From the NCBI RefSeq assembly GCF_015704895.1, contig NZ_JADQWB010000010.1, positions 62,001 to 126,000 of the forward strand: 64,000 bases of DNA, read 5' to 3'. Positions within the stretch are counted from its first letter, which is position 1; the number at the start of each line of letters is the position of its first letter. The translations under genes and the position numbers were made by a program. The notes under the pieces were generated by a model. It did no database searches, was not told the DNA's origin, and saw only the letters and a program-made list of their open reading frames with translations. The stretch comes from Agrobacterium leguminum. GTDB taxonomy: Bacteria > Pseudomonadota > Alphaproteobacteria > Rhizobiales > Rhizobiaceae. Shown piece after piece: positions 8,213 through 16,056 of the stretch.

Positions 8213-8557
8213 TCATGATGTCTCGAAGCTCAGGCGTCGCACATGGTGCAGGAACTCCGCATCGATCAGCATATTGAAGCCGATCGTCACTTTTTCCTCT
8301 TCGCGGCGGATCAGCGTGCAGCCGATCTCATCGCGGATACCGAGAATTTCCAGATAGAAATTGGCCGGCATTTCCAGATCGGGGCTGACATCCAGTTCCG
8401 CGCCGTAAAGGGAAATGGTCCGCACCAGGCAGCGCATGGTGTCCTTGGCGCTGAGATGATGCCCGATGAAGGTGATCTTGCCGGGCCGGTCGATCTGAAA
8501 TTTCTCGTACATCTCGTCCTGGGGGACGTTCTGACGGGGATCCATATGCAAAGCCAT
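8213..8557 (-). CDS. PilZ-like domain protein
   Basis: A 114-residue cytoplasmic protein starting MALHMDPRQNVPQDEMYEKF. The middle reads CLVRTISLYGAELDVSPDLEMPANFYLEI. This resembles the PilZ core (RxxxR and D/NxSxxGAxL), which binds cyclic di-GMP, although the upstream arginine motif is not canonical. PilZ is therefore a moderate call and ligand binding is unproven. GGGAGG precedes the ATG at 8557. The longer in-frame opening to 8665 has no ribosome site. Single gene. Confidence 0.6.
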   Translation of the reverse strand: MALHMDPRQNVPQDEMYEKFQIDRPGKITFIGHHLSAKDTMRCLVRTISLYGAELDVSPDLEMPANFYLEILGIRDEIGCTLIRREEEKVTIGFNMLIDAEFLHHVRRLSFETS

Positions 8558-8863
8558 GACAACCTCCCGGATTGCCTCTTTTGATGCCGATTTTAACGCC
8601 GCTTCCTTGCCAGGGCATGAAGGAAATGCGCGCAATTGTCTGTTCTCTGTCTCGATCTCGACCAATCTTCCCTTCGGAAGCCGATGTTTCCGCTATGGAA
8701 ATGCGTTCGGCCCCATCCGGTTGCAGCCTGTGCTGATACTGCGTCACGCTTGCACGGGGCTGGTGTTGACTGGGGCCGTACTTGGCGTTACGCCTGAGCC
8801 TTGCAATATCGCTTCGCGAGGCCCGGCAGGACCGGCGCTTCGTGATTCTTCTGGGAGTGGACT
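8558..8863. other. Divergent intergenic region, no gene seen
   Basis: About 306 bases between the PilZ-like gene and the flavoprotein gene, presumably holding both promoters. No RNA gene, hairpin or operator could be recognised. Confidence 0.45.
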
Positions 8864-10081
8864 GTGACGGGAAGGCTGGTAATCGTCGGGGCGGGGCAGG
8901 CCGCTTTCGCGCTGGCGTCGAAGCTTCGGGCGCTGAAGGACGAGCGCCCCATCACCATCGTCGGTTCCGAGGATGCCTATCCTTACCAGAGGCCGCCGCT
9001 CTCCAAAAAATACCTCCTCGGCGAGATGAGCTTCGACCGGCTGATGTTCCGGCCGGAAGAATGGTACGCGGAGAACAATGTCGATATCCGGCTTTCCACC
9101 TGGGTCGAAGAAATAGACCGCGCCGCTAAATCCCTGCGCATGCAGGATGGCAGCACGCTTTCCTATGACAGGCTGGTGCTGGCGACCGGGGCGGCTCCCC
9201 GCCTGCTGCCCGCCAGCATTGGCGGCGATCTGGAAGGCGTCCTGACCGTTCGCGACAAGCGCGATGCCGACCGGCTTATGGAGGAGATGAAGCCGGGCCG
9301 CAGGCTGCTGGTAATCGGCGGCGGTTATATCGGTCTCGAAGCAGCCGCTGTCGCGCGCAAGCTCGGCCTCGAAGTGACCTTGATCGAAATGGCCGACCGC
9401 ATTCTCCAGCGTGTCGCGGCGAAGGAAACCGCCGATATCATGCGCGGCATCCATCAGGCCCACGGCGTTTCCATTCGCGAAAAGACCGGCCTTGTGCGCC
9501 TTGTCGGCATGGACGGCCGGGTGGCCGCCGCCGAACTCTCCGACGGCTCGACGCTGGATGTGGACTTTGTGATTGTCGGCATCGGCGTGACGCCGAATGA
9601 TCGCCTCGCTCGCGAATCAGGCCTTGATGTCGGCAATGGCATCGTGGTGGATGACCATACCCGCACCTCCGACAGCGCCATTCATGCCGTGGGCGATTGC
9701 GCGCTGCTGCCCTGGCGCGGCCAGCATGTGCGTCTCGAATCGGTACAGAATGCTGTCGATCAGGCCGAGGCGGCCGCTGCCGTGCTTACCGGGGCTGAAG
9801 CCGCCTATGATCCGAAGCCATGGTTCTGGTCGGATCAATATGACGCCAAGCTGCAGATCGCCGGCTTCAACCTGGGTTACGACGAGACGATGCTGAGGCA
9901 GGGCGCGCGTGAGGGCAGCTGGTCCGTCTGGTATTTCCGCGAGGGGCGATTCGTGGCGGTGGATGCCGTCAACGATGCCAAGGCCTATGTCGCGGGCAAG
10001 AAACTGCTCGATACCGGCGCCGAGCCGGATCGCGCCATCCTGGCGGATGCTTCCGCCGATCTGAAATTACTGCTTTCCTGA
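8864..10081 (+). CDS. FAD/NAD(P)-dependent ferredoxin reductase-type oxidoreductase
   Basis: A 405-residue flavoprotein of the rubredoxin/putidaredoxin reductase family, which moves electrons from NAD(P)H to a small iron-sulfur protein. Motifs: FAD-binding VIVGAGQAAFALASKLR at residues 6-22, YQRPPLSK near 45, LATGAAPR, the second dinucleotide loop VIGGGYIGLEAAAVARKLG at about 150, and the FAD-ribityl motif HAVGDCALLP near 275. A C-terminal reductase domain with WFWSDQYDAKLQIAG follows. The start is a GTG at 8864. It precedes the aldolase gene by 7 bases, so they form an operon. The redox partner is not in the window. Possible role in aromatic or heterocycle catabolism (inference). Confidence 0.85.
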   Translation: MTGRLVIVGAGQAAFALASKLRALKDERPITIVGSEDAYPYQRPPLSKKYLLGEMSFDRLMFRPEEWYAENNVDIRLSTWVEEIDRAAKSLRMQDGSTLSYDRLVLATGAAPRLLPASIGGDLEGVLTVRDKRDADRLMEEMKPGRRLLVIGGGYIGLEAAAVARKLGLEVTLIEMADRILQRVAAKETADIMRGIHQAHGVSIREKTGLVRLVGMDGRVAAAELSDGSTLDVDFVIVGIGVTPNDRLARESGLDVGNGIVVDDHTRTSDSAIHAVGDCALLPWRGQHVRLESVQNAVDQAEAAAAVLTGAEAAYDPKPWFWSDQYDAKLQIAGFNLGYDETMLRQGAREGSWSVWYFREGRFVAVDAVNDAKAYVAGKKLLDTGAEPDRAILADASADLKLLLS

Positions 10082-10088
10082 GGATATC

Positions 10089-10889
10089 ATGCCTGCTCCC
10101 GAAAACCGTTTCAAAACCGCCATCCATGCCGGCAAGCCGCAGATCGGCCTCTGGCTCGATATGGGCGAAGCCATCACGGCGGAAATCGCCGGTACGGCGG
10201 GGTTCGACTGGCTGGTGATCGACGGCGAGCATGGGCCGAACGATCTGCGCAGCATCATCGATCAGCTGCGCGCCCTTGCCACATCGTCTGCGGAGCCCGT
10301 GGTGCGCGTGCCGGTCGGCGAAAGCTGGATGATCAAGCAGCTTCTGGATGCGGGTGCGCGCACGCTTCTGGTGCCGATGGTCGATTCGGCCGACCAGGCG
10401 AAGAATCTGGTCAGCGCCATGCATTATCCGCCGCGCGGCATTCGCGGCATGGGTGCTGCCGTTGCCCGCGCTTCCGCCTTCAACACGATAACCGACTATG
10501 CCGACAGCGCCTCGGATAGCGTCTGCCTGCTGGTGCAGGCTGAAACGCGGGCGGCGATCAACGATCTCGACAATATTCTCGCGGTGGAGGGTGTGGACGG
10601 CGTCTTCATCGGCCCGGCGGATCTGGCCGCGGATATGGGCTATCTCGGCAGGATAGACGAGCCGGAAGTGCAGGCGGTGATCGAGGCGGCCATCGTCAAG
10701 ATCGTCAAGGCGGGCAAGGCTGCCGGCATTCTCACCTTCAACGAAACCTATAATCGCCGCTATCTCGAACTCGGCGCGTCCTTCGTGGCCGTCGGTGCGG
10801 ATGTAACCGAATTCGCCAGCACCCTGCGTGCGCTCTCGGCCCGCTACAAGGGCGGAGCGGCGCCTGCACCATCCCGGTCTGGCTATTAA
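10089..10889 (+). CDS. HpcH/HpaI-family aldolase
   Basis: A 266-residue class II pyruvate aldolase that cleaves 4-hydroxy-2-oxo acids (such as 4-hydroxy-2-oxoheptanedioate) to pyruvate plus an aldehyde. Signature pieces: WLVIDGEHGPND (catalytic His and substrate loop, about residue 42), LVPMVDSADQAKNLVSAMHYPPRGIRG, the metal ligands in LLVQAETRAAI (Glu) and GVFIGPADLAADMGY (Asp), and a C-terminal alanine/glycine-rich helix. It lies 7 bases after the flavoprotein gene, pointing to a shared catabolic operon. The natural substrate is unknown. The next gene, on the other strand, ends 2 bases away. Confidence 0.88.
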   Translation: MPAPENRFKTAIHAGKPQIGLWLDMGEAITAEIAGTAGFDWLVIDGEHGPNDLRSIIDQLRALATSSAEPVVRVPVGESWMIKQLLDAGARTLLVPMVDSADQAKNLVSAMHYPPRGIRGMGAAVARASAFNTITDYADSASDSVCLLVQAETRAAINDLDNILAVEGVDGVFIGPADLAADMGYLGRIDEPEVQAVIEAAIVKIVKAGKAAGILTFNETYNRRYLELGASFVAVGADVTEFASTLRALSARYKGGAAPAPSRSGY

Positions 10890-10890
10890 T

Positions 10891-11067
10891 TCAGTCGTCG
10901 TTGCTGGCGTTCAGTTTTTCCGGCGGAATGCCTTCTTCGCCGGAGGCGAGATAACCGGTATTGATAAGGGCGGCGCGAATGATGCGCTGGATGGCCTCAT
11001 CCCTGTCGACGCCGTGATCCCTCGCAAAATCCGACAAAGCCGTTTCAAGATCGTCGCTGAACCGCAT
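10891..11067 (-). CDS. Small ribbon-helix-helix-like protein
   Basis: A 58-residue protein: MRFSDDLETALSDFARDHGVDRDEAIQRIIRAALINTGYL, then an acidic tail. The pattern of a short strand followed by two helices with a DRDEAIQRIIRAAL second helix resembles ribbon-helix-helix DNA-binding proteins. I prefer the ATG at 11067 because GGGGG lies at Shine-Dalgarno distance. An ATG at 11079 would add four residues. No toxin-like gene is adjacent, so an antitoxin role is not supported. Confidence 0.6.
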   Translation of the reverse strand: MRFSDDLETALSDFARDHGVDRDEAIQRIIRAALINTGYLASGEEGIPPEKLNASNDD

Positions 11068-11106
11068 ATCCGCCCCCATTCATCACATTTCACATAAATA
11101 CGAAAA

Positions 11107-11133
11107 GGCAAGGCAGGATAGACCCGCCTTGCC
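11107..11133 (-). terminator. Rho-independent terminator of the DUF883 gene
   Basis: Perfect arms GGCAAGGC and GCCTTGCC with an 11-base loop, followed on the minus strand by TTTTCG. It lies 24 bases after the stop of the minus-strand gene at 11157-11498. Confidence 0.75.
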
Positions 11134-11156
11134 TCAATTTTAATTCGATGCGGCGA

Positions 11157-11498
11157 CTAGCGCCAGCGATAAAGGCTGCTGTTCGACGAGTTCTGCTGCG
11201 TGCTCGCACCAACCGCATAACCGATGGCAAAACCGAGTGCGCCAACGATCGTCAGCAGGGAGGTCGCCGTGCCGGGATTTTCCTTGACGGCTTCCACGAC
11301 ATTCTGGCCCTGGGCGCGGACATTATGCGCGGCCTTGCGAACGCGTCCGCGCGCCTCATCCAGAAATTCGGACGCATCCTCGCTCACACCTTCCGCGCGG
11401 GCGGATACGGATTTGGAGAGGGATGCGATCTGCGAACGCAGCTCCGCAATCTGGTTTTCGATCGTGTCTTCGACAACATTCAGTTTGGTCTGAGCCAT
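11157..11498 (-). CDS. DUF883/ElaB-YqjD-like membrane-anchored protein
   Basis: A 113-residue protein with a long amphipathic helical region (residues 5-85, NVVEDTIENQIAELRSQIASL ... RVRKAAHNVRAQGQ). A C-terminal glycine-zipper membrane segment follows, LLTIVGALGFAIGYAVGAS. This is the layout of ElaB/YqjD proteins, C-tail-anchored inner-membrane proteins tied to stationary phase and ribosome binding in E. coli. AGAGGTG precedes the ATG at 11498. Single gene with its own terminator. Confidence 0.78.
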   Translation of the reverse strand: MAQTKLNVVEDTIENQIAELRSQIASLSKSVSARAEGVSEDASEFLDEARGRVRKAAHNVRAQGQNVVEAVKENPGTATSLLTIVGALGFAIGYAVGASTQQNSSNSSLYRWR

Positions 11499-11660
11499 TA
11501 GAACACCTCTTTTGTTACCGAAGGCAGAACGTGCCGGCCTGCAAGAAGTTCCCGAAAGGCCCGCAAAGTTTCGCAGGAGGATGTTCAGCCAACAGGTTTT
11601 TGTGCTTCTTGGCGAAAAAGCCTTGCAATCATTTTTTTTACGCAATAATCAGGCCGCACC

Positions 11661-11751
11661 GGAGAGGTGGCCGAGTGGTCGAAGGCGCTCCCCTGCTAAG
11701 GGAGTATACGTCAAAAGCGTATCGTGGGTTCGAATCCCATCCTCTCCGCCA
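11661..11751 (+). tRNA. tRNA-Ser (anticodon GCT)
   Basis: The acceptor arms GGAGAGG (11661-11667) and CCTCTCC (11741-11747) pair, followed by G and an encoded CCA. The anticodon arm CCCCTGCTAAGGG puts GCT at 11695-11697, reading AGC/AGU serine codons. The long variable arm TATACG-TCAAAAG-CGTAT is typical of class II serine tRNA, and the T-arm GTGGGTTCGAATCCCAT is intact. No integrase or partial copy of the 3' end is visible nearby, so it does not appear to be an occupied attachment site. Confidence 0.97.
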
Positions 11752-11846
11752 CTTCGGCACAAGACCGGAAAATTCCAGCTCAATAGATTCCCCCAGTTCC
11801 AGATCACAACCGCACGCATGTTTGTAAATGCGCGCAGCCGTGCGCA

Positions 11847-12371
11847 CTATGAAGTCGCGGATGGTCGCGCCCGCCAGGTCTCGATTATGGAAGAAACGAG
11901 CGAGTGAAGAGGCTCGGTGGTGTCGACTTCGATGTCGTACCGGCAGTAATCATGTGTTTTCAGATGATACCGCGCTTCCCCGATTGTCCTGTCCCCGCGT
12001 TCCCGCTCGCGTCGTTCCATCTCCGCGAGGGGAGCGTGCACGCCGACCCAGAACGTGTCCAGATGCACGAACAACGCCCGCAATTGCTGTGCCCAGCCTG
12101 CCTCTTCAACGATGTGCTCGACGACAATATCGTTTCCAGCTTCGGCAAAGGACACGATGGAGCGGTGAAAACCGTCAAAGAACCTGGCGCGCTCATTGCT
12201 CAGGCCGGTATGCGGCGTTTTTTGTTTGATGGTGCGAAAGCCGCCATCGGCAAGCTGATCAGACGCGTAATAACAAAAGGGTTCCGTCAGCGCCGACCTG
12301 AGCGCCTTGGCGAGTGTCGATTTGCCGGCACTCGAGGTGCCGTTCAATAAAATAATACGACCATTCCGCAT
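11847..12371 (-). CDS. Chloramphenicol phosphotransferase-like P-loop kinase
   Basis: A 174-residue kinase with Walker A at the N-terminus (IILLNGTSSAGKSTLAKALRSAL, about residues 6-28). A DQLADGGFRTI segment follows, then a long central region with EHIVEEAGWAQQLRALF and VGVHAPLAEMERRERERGDRTIGEAR (an arginine-rich lid). This arrangement matches the CPT family (Streptomyces chloramphenicol 3-O-phosphotransferase relatives). In most bacteria these have no shown role in resistance. Substrate unknown. The gene is alone and ends about 95 bases after the tRNA, in the opposite orientation. Confidence 0.75.
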   Translation of the reverse strand: MRNGRIILLNGTSSAGKSTLAKALRSALTEPFCYYASDQLADGGFRTIKQKTPHTGLSNERARFFDGFHRSIVSFAEAGNDIVVEHIVEEAGWAQQLRALFVHLDTFWVGVHAPLAEMERRERERGDRTIGEARYHLKTHDYCRYDIEVDTTEPLHSLVSSIIETWRARPSATS

Positions 12372-12971
12372 GTCGATCTGTTCTTCCGTCTGTTTCGAAT
12401 TGGCACTCGTGAATCGATATTAAAGGATAGTGTTTCAAGCGCGATGTCGCGTCGTCAATCAAGTCTCCAGTCGATACGGATTGGTGGCGGCATGTCGGTG
12501 TCGTAACCAGTCCGGGGGAGGCCCTTCGAATCGTTGCGCGAGGAATCGTTGGCAAAAGGCATGGTTTTTTCCGCTGTTTCTTCATACGCGCTGTCGCGGC
12601 GTGACAGATGCAGGCGGGAACGAAGCAAAAGTTTCCATCATCCTTGCCCAGCGAGGCAAGGTTTCGCCGAAAAAGCCGGTAGTTTAGAAAGACCTTGTTA
12701 ACCTCGCTAACTAACGGATTTTCAAGCAATTTCTTAACGCATGGTAAAGCCGCCTGCAGGCCGGCTAAGCACTGTGTGTTGTTTCCGCAACAAACCGAAA
12801 TGAAGCATATACGTAAATGCTATTTATCGGATGTTGGCGATTGCAAGCGGCGAAACCTTTTGTATTTTCACCACCAGAAGCGAGGCGGTGGATCGTTTGG
12901 CTTCTAAGAACACGGGAATGGGGCAGGGAATGCTGTCCTTCAGCGAAAGTACCCAGACCCACTTAAAAACT
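12372..12971. other. Intergenic region upstream of porin 1
   Basis: A 600-base stretch that must carry the strong porin promoter. It is AT-rich around 12690-12870. The minus-strand open frame at 12259-12729 has no ribosome site or protein-like composition and overlaps the kinase gene. A regulatory RNA here is possible, since porin genes often have long leaders, but I could not identify a structure with confidence. Confidence 0.4.
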
Positions 12972-12986
12972 TTGACTGGAGGTCAA
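12972..12986 (+). promoter_or_regulatory. Ribosome site inside a small dyad (porin 1)
   Basis: TTGAC-TGGAG-GTCAA: the Shine-Dalgarno core GGAGGT lies in the loop and descending arm of a 5-bp inverted repeat, 2 bases before the start codon. The same 15 bases occur before porin 2 (14644-14658), embedded in a longer conserved leader. Confidence 0.6.
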
Positions 12987-12988
12987 CC

Positions 12989-14056
12989 ATGAACATCAAG
13001 AGCCTTCTGATCGGCTCCGCTGCGGCTCTCGCAGCAGTATCCGGCGCTCACGCTGCCGACGCTATCGTCGCTGCTGAGCCTGAGCCCCTGGAATACGTTC
13101 GCGTTTGCGACGCTTTCGGCACCGGCTTCTTCTACATCCCCGGCACCGAAACCTGCCTGAAGTTCGACGGTTACATCCGTTTCCAGACCGACTTCGGCCG
13201 TAACAAGGCTGGTACGTCTGACTGGGATTCCTTCACGCGCGCTCAGTTCAACATCGACACCCGCACCGACACCGAGCTCGGCGCTCTGCGCGGCTACATC
13301 GGTCTGCGCGGTCAGGCCGACCACGACAGCAACCGCGCCGTTGTTGTCGACCAGGCTTTCATCGAACTCGGCGGCCTGAAGGTCGGTTACTACTACAACT
13401 GGTGGGATGATGGTCTCTCCGGCGAAGTTGACAGCCTTGCTTCGAACCAGACCCGTCTGAACGCTATCCGTTACACCTACGACGCTGGCTCCTTCTACGT
13501 CGGCGCTGCTGTTGAAGAGCTGGAAGCTCCTCGTGGTGACTCCAACATTTCCGCAGACTTCGTAAAGGGCGGTTCGTTCGAACGTGCTAACAACGTTGGT
13601 ATCTCTGCTATCGTTGGCGCCAAGTTCGGCGGCGTAAACGCTAACCTGCTCGGTGGCTACGACACCGACGCTGAAGAAGGCGCAATCCGCGCTATCGTCA
13701 CGGCCGACATCGGCCCGGGTACGCTTGGTCTCTCCGGCGTTTGGGCTTCTGGCGCAAACCGCTACTACGAAGAGTCCGAATGGACGGTTGCTGCTGAATA
13801 CGCAATCAAGGCAACCGACAAGCTGACCATCACCCCCGGCTTCCAGTACTTCAACACGATCGACCTCGGTGCTGATAACGACTGGGTTGGCGACCGCGAC
13901 GCATGGCGCGCTGGTGTAGCTGTTGGCTACAAGATCACCCAGGGCCTCTCCACGCTCGTTTCGGTTAACTACCAGGACGTCGACGGCACCGAAGGTGTTG
14001 ACACCGGCGCTGGCGACAGCTGGGTTGGTTTCGTTCGCCTTCAGCGCACGTTCTAA
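12989..14056 (+). CDS. Outer-membrane porin 1 (RopA-type)
   Basis: A 355-residue trimeric general porin of the rhizobial porin-2 family, forming a water-filled beta-barrel for small solutes. The signal peptide MNIKSLLIGSAAALAAVSGAHA is cleaved at residue 22. The mature start ADAIVAAEPEPLEYVRVCDAFG and GTETCLKFDGYIRF are family hallmarks, with two cysteines likely bridged. The C-terminus GFVRLQRTF ends in the required Phe. The next gene is a close paralogue with an almost identical N-terminus; the copies differ mostly in the loop regions. Codon use (GCT, GGT, AAG, AAC) is more biased than in neighbours, as expected for an abundant protein. Its own terminator follows at 14084. Confidence 0.95.
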   Translation: MNIKSLLIGSAAALAAVSGAHAADAIVAAEPEPLEYVRVCDAFGTGFFYIPGTETCLKFDGYIRFQTDFGRNKAGTSDWDSFTRAQFNIDTRTDTELGALRGYIGLRGQADHDSNRAVVVDQAFIELGGLKVGYYYNWWDDGLSGEVDSLASNQTRLNAIRYTYDAGSFYVGAAVEELEAPRGDSNISADFVKGGSFERANNVGISAIVGAKFGGVNANLLGGYDTDAEEGAIRAIVTADIGPGTLGLSGVWASGANRYYEESEWTVAAEYAIKATDKLTITPGFQYFNTIDLGADNDWVGDRDAWRAGVAVGYKITQGLSTLVSVNYQDVDGTEGVDTGAGDSWVGFVRLQRTF

Positions 14057-14083
14057 TCTGATCTGACATTGTCAGTGATGGAA

Positions 14084-14109
14084 AGCCCGGCTCTTGAGCC
14101 GGGCTTTTT
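14084..14109 (+). terminator. Rho-independent terminator of porin 1
   Basis: AGCCCGGCTC and GAGCCGGGCT arms with a short TT loop and a TTTTT tail, 28 bases after the porin 1 stop. Confidence 0.9.
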
Positions 14110-14643
14110 GTTTGAATGGCATCTTGATAGAGTGGACATCGCGGCGGGTGGCGAAATCGTGGCGGCGTTCCGATTTTCTGCAGCTTTATCCTCGGAACAG
14201 ATCGCTAGCGCACGCCCATTGATTCGCTCGGTATCGGGATCCTTGAGTCGGTTAAGGAATCCGAAGCTGTGGGCTTTTGCTTTTCGGTCAGTTTTTTCTT
14301 GCAGAAGTAGGGCCATCTGCACATTGCAATCGTTTTTTGAACAATTTCCAGTGGCCTGATCGTGTCCAGATTCAGGTGATCTCGTAGGTTTTCTCAAAGT
14401 GGATTTTTCGAGTCTCTGGTTAAGTGACTGAAAAGCATGAGTTATTAATCATTTTTTAACGAATGGGGTCCCGTACGTTAGAATTGTAGCTATTTCGCAA
14501 CAATGAAAAACTAAGGACACCTTACTGTCTTCCTTCTGTCATGATTACGATTGCCTGAGCGACCGGTTTTGGCTCTAATCAGCTTCATAAGCGGCACGCA
14601 TTTCTGAAGTGCTTTCCCATCCGCTGCTTAGAAGATTAAGCGT
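14110..14643. other. Intergenic region between the two porins
   Basis: About 530 bases, AT-richer than the genes, especially 14400-14520. It must hold a separate promoter for porin 2, because porin 1 has a strong terminator. The open frames in it have no ribosome site. No operator or RNA could be named. Confidence 0.4.
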
Positions 14644-14658
14644 TTGACTGGAGGTCAA
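14644..14658 (+). promoter_or_regulatory. Ribosome site inside a small dyad (porin 2)
   Basis: The same TTGAC-TGGAG-GTCAA arrangement as before porin 1, 2 bases before the ATG. Identity runs on into the coding region, so it may reflect recent duplication as well as function. Confidence 0.6.
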
Positions 14659-14660
14659 CC

Positions 14661-15725
14661 ATGAACATCAAGAGCCTTCTCATCGGCTCCGCTGCAGCTC
14701 TCGCAGCAGTATCCGGCGCACAGGCCGCTGACGCTATCGTCGCTGCCGAGCCCGAGCCCCTGGAATACGTTCGCGTTTGCGACGCTTTCGGCACCGGCTT
14801 CTTCTACATCCCCGGCACCGAAACCTGCCTGAAGTTCGGCGGTTACATCCGTTTCCAGACCGACTTCGGCCGTAATGAATCCGGCACGTCTGATTGGGAT
14901 TCGTTCACGCGCGCTCAGTTCGAAATTGACACCCGTACGGACACTGAACTCGGCGCTCTGCGTGGCTTCATCGGTTTCCGTGGCGAAGCTGACAATGACA
15001 GCAACCGTGGCGTCAACGTCGACCAGGCTTTCATCGAACTCGGCGGCCTGAAGGTCGGTTACATGTACACCTGGTGGGATGACGATCTCTCCGGCGAAAC
15101 CGACATCCTGTCTTCGAACTCCACCCGTGCAAACGCTCTGCGTTACACCTACGATGCCGGCTCCTTCTACGCTGGTATTTCGGTTGAAGAACTGGAGACC
15201 CCGCTTGACGCCGACTCGAACCTCGGCATCACCAAGGGCGGCTTCATCGAAGGCCCGAACAACGTTGGTATCAGCGGTATCATCGGTGCCAAGTTCGGCG
15301 TAGTTAGCGCAAACCTGCTCGGCTCCTACGACACCGACCAGGAAAACGGTGCACTCCGTGCAATCGTAACGGCTGACATCGGCCCGGGCACGTTCGGTCT
15401 CTCCGGCGCATGGGCTTCCGGCGCAAACTCTTACTACGAAGAGTCTGAGTGGACTGTTGCTGCTGAATACGCAATCAAGGCAACCGACAAGCTGACCATC
15501 ACCCCCGGCGCTCAGTACTTCGGTACGGTTGACATCGGCGCTGACAACGACTTCACCGGCGACCGCGACGCATGGCGCGCTGGCGTAACGTTCGACTACC
15601 AGATCACGCAGGGCCTTGCTACCAAGGTTGCTGTTAACTACCAGGACGTTGACGGCACCGAAGGTGTTGACAACGGCGCTGGCGACCAGTGGACCGGTTT
15701 CGTTCGCCTTCAGCGTTCGTTCTAA
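14661..15725 (+). CDS. Outer-membrane porin 2 (RopA-type paralogue)
   Basis: A 354-residue porin of the same family as its upstream neighbour. The signal peptide ends AQA at residue 22. The first 60 residues are identical to porin 1 except at two or three positions, then the copies diverge in predicted loops (for example SNSTRANALRYTYDAG and LDADSNLGITKGGF). They converge again toward NYQDVDGTEGVD and the final GFVRLQRSF. Such patches suggest gene conversion between the tandem copies. It carries its own leader and terminator, so the two can be expressed independently. Confidence 0.95.
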   Translation: MNIKSLLIGSAAALAAVSGAQAADAIVAAEPEPLEYVRVCDAFGTGFFYIPGTETCLKFGGYIRFQTDFGRNESGTSDWDSFTRAQFEIDTRTDTELGALRGFIGFRGEADNDSNRGVNVDQAFIELGGLKVGYMYTWWDDDLSGETDILSSNSTRANALRYTYDAGSFYAGISVEELETPLDADSNLGITKGGFIEGPNNVGISGIIGAKFGVVSANLLGSYDTDQENGALRAIVTADIGPGTFGLSGAWASGANSYYEESEWTVAAEYAIKATDKLTITPGAQYFGTVDIGADNDFTGDRDAWRAGVTFDYQITQGLATKVAVNYQDVDGTEGVDNGAGDQWTGFVRLQRSF

Positions 15726-15751
15726 TCTGATCTGACATTGTCAGTGATGGA

Positions 15752-15777
15752 AACCCCGGCAGAAATGCCGGGGTTTT
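15752..15777 (+). terminator. Rho-independent terminator of porin 2
   Basis: AACCCCGGCA and TGCCGGGGTT arms with a GAAA loop and a run of T. The roughly 30 bases between the porin stop and the hairpin (TCTGATCTGACATTGTCAG...) are the same as after porin 1. Confidence 0.9.
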
Positions 15778-15885
15778 TCGTTTTGGAAGACTAGATGGGA
15801 CTATAGGTCGTCGGACACCGCGTATGCTTTGAAGCATCGGCCAGCGGGCCTCTCGCTTATCGGCAAATCTGCCCAAGCCGTCGGC

Positions 15886-15972
15886 GTCATCCCTGGGCTT
15901 GTCCCAGTGATCCAGCCACGTCGCATGAAATCTAAACGTTGCAGATGCTCGAGACAGGCCCGAGCATGACGC
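15886..15972. repeat. RIME-like intergenic mosaic repeat (partial)
   Basis: It opens GTCATCCCTGGG-CTTGT-CCCAGTGATCCAGCC and closes with ATGCTCG...CGAGCATGAC, giving two dyads. The same consensus recurs at 20131-20327, 26379-26492 and 30263-30384. This resembles the rhizobial intergenic mosaic elements (RIME); the family name is inferred. The rest of the 15778-16056 interval shows no gene. Confidence 0.6.
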
Positions 15973-16056
15973 AAGGGAACTTAAGGCTTTTCAGCGGTTC
16001 GGAGCGCTCGCCGACCGGTGCTCGAGTGCTCCGCTCGTCAGGTGAGGAAGCCAGCT

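Noticed and set aside
10891..11067. RHH protein as antitoxin of a toxin-antitoxin pair
   Set aside because: Neither neighbour is toxin-like: an aldolase on one side and a DUF883 protein with its own terminator on the other.
11661..11751. tRNA-Ser as an occupied integration site
   Set aside because: No integrase gene nearby and no second copy of the tRNA 3' end; flanking genes look native.
12259..12729. Minus-strand 156-residue frame upstream of porin 1
   Set aside because: It overlaps the start of the CPT-like kinase gene on the same strand in another frame, has low-complexity composition and no ribosome site.
14053..14397. 114-residue minus-strand frame between the porins
   Set aside because: It covers the porin 1 terminator, has no ribosome site and no protein-like pattern.
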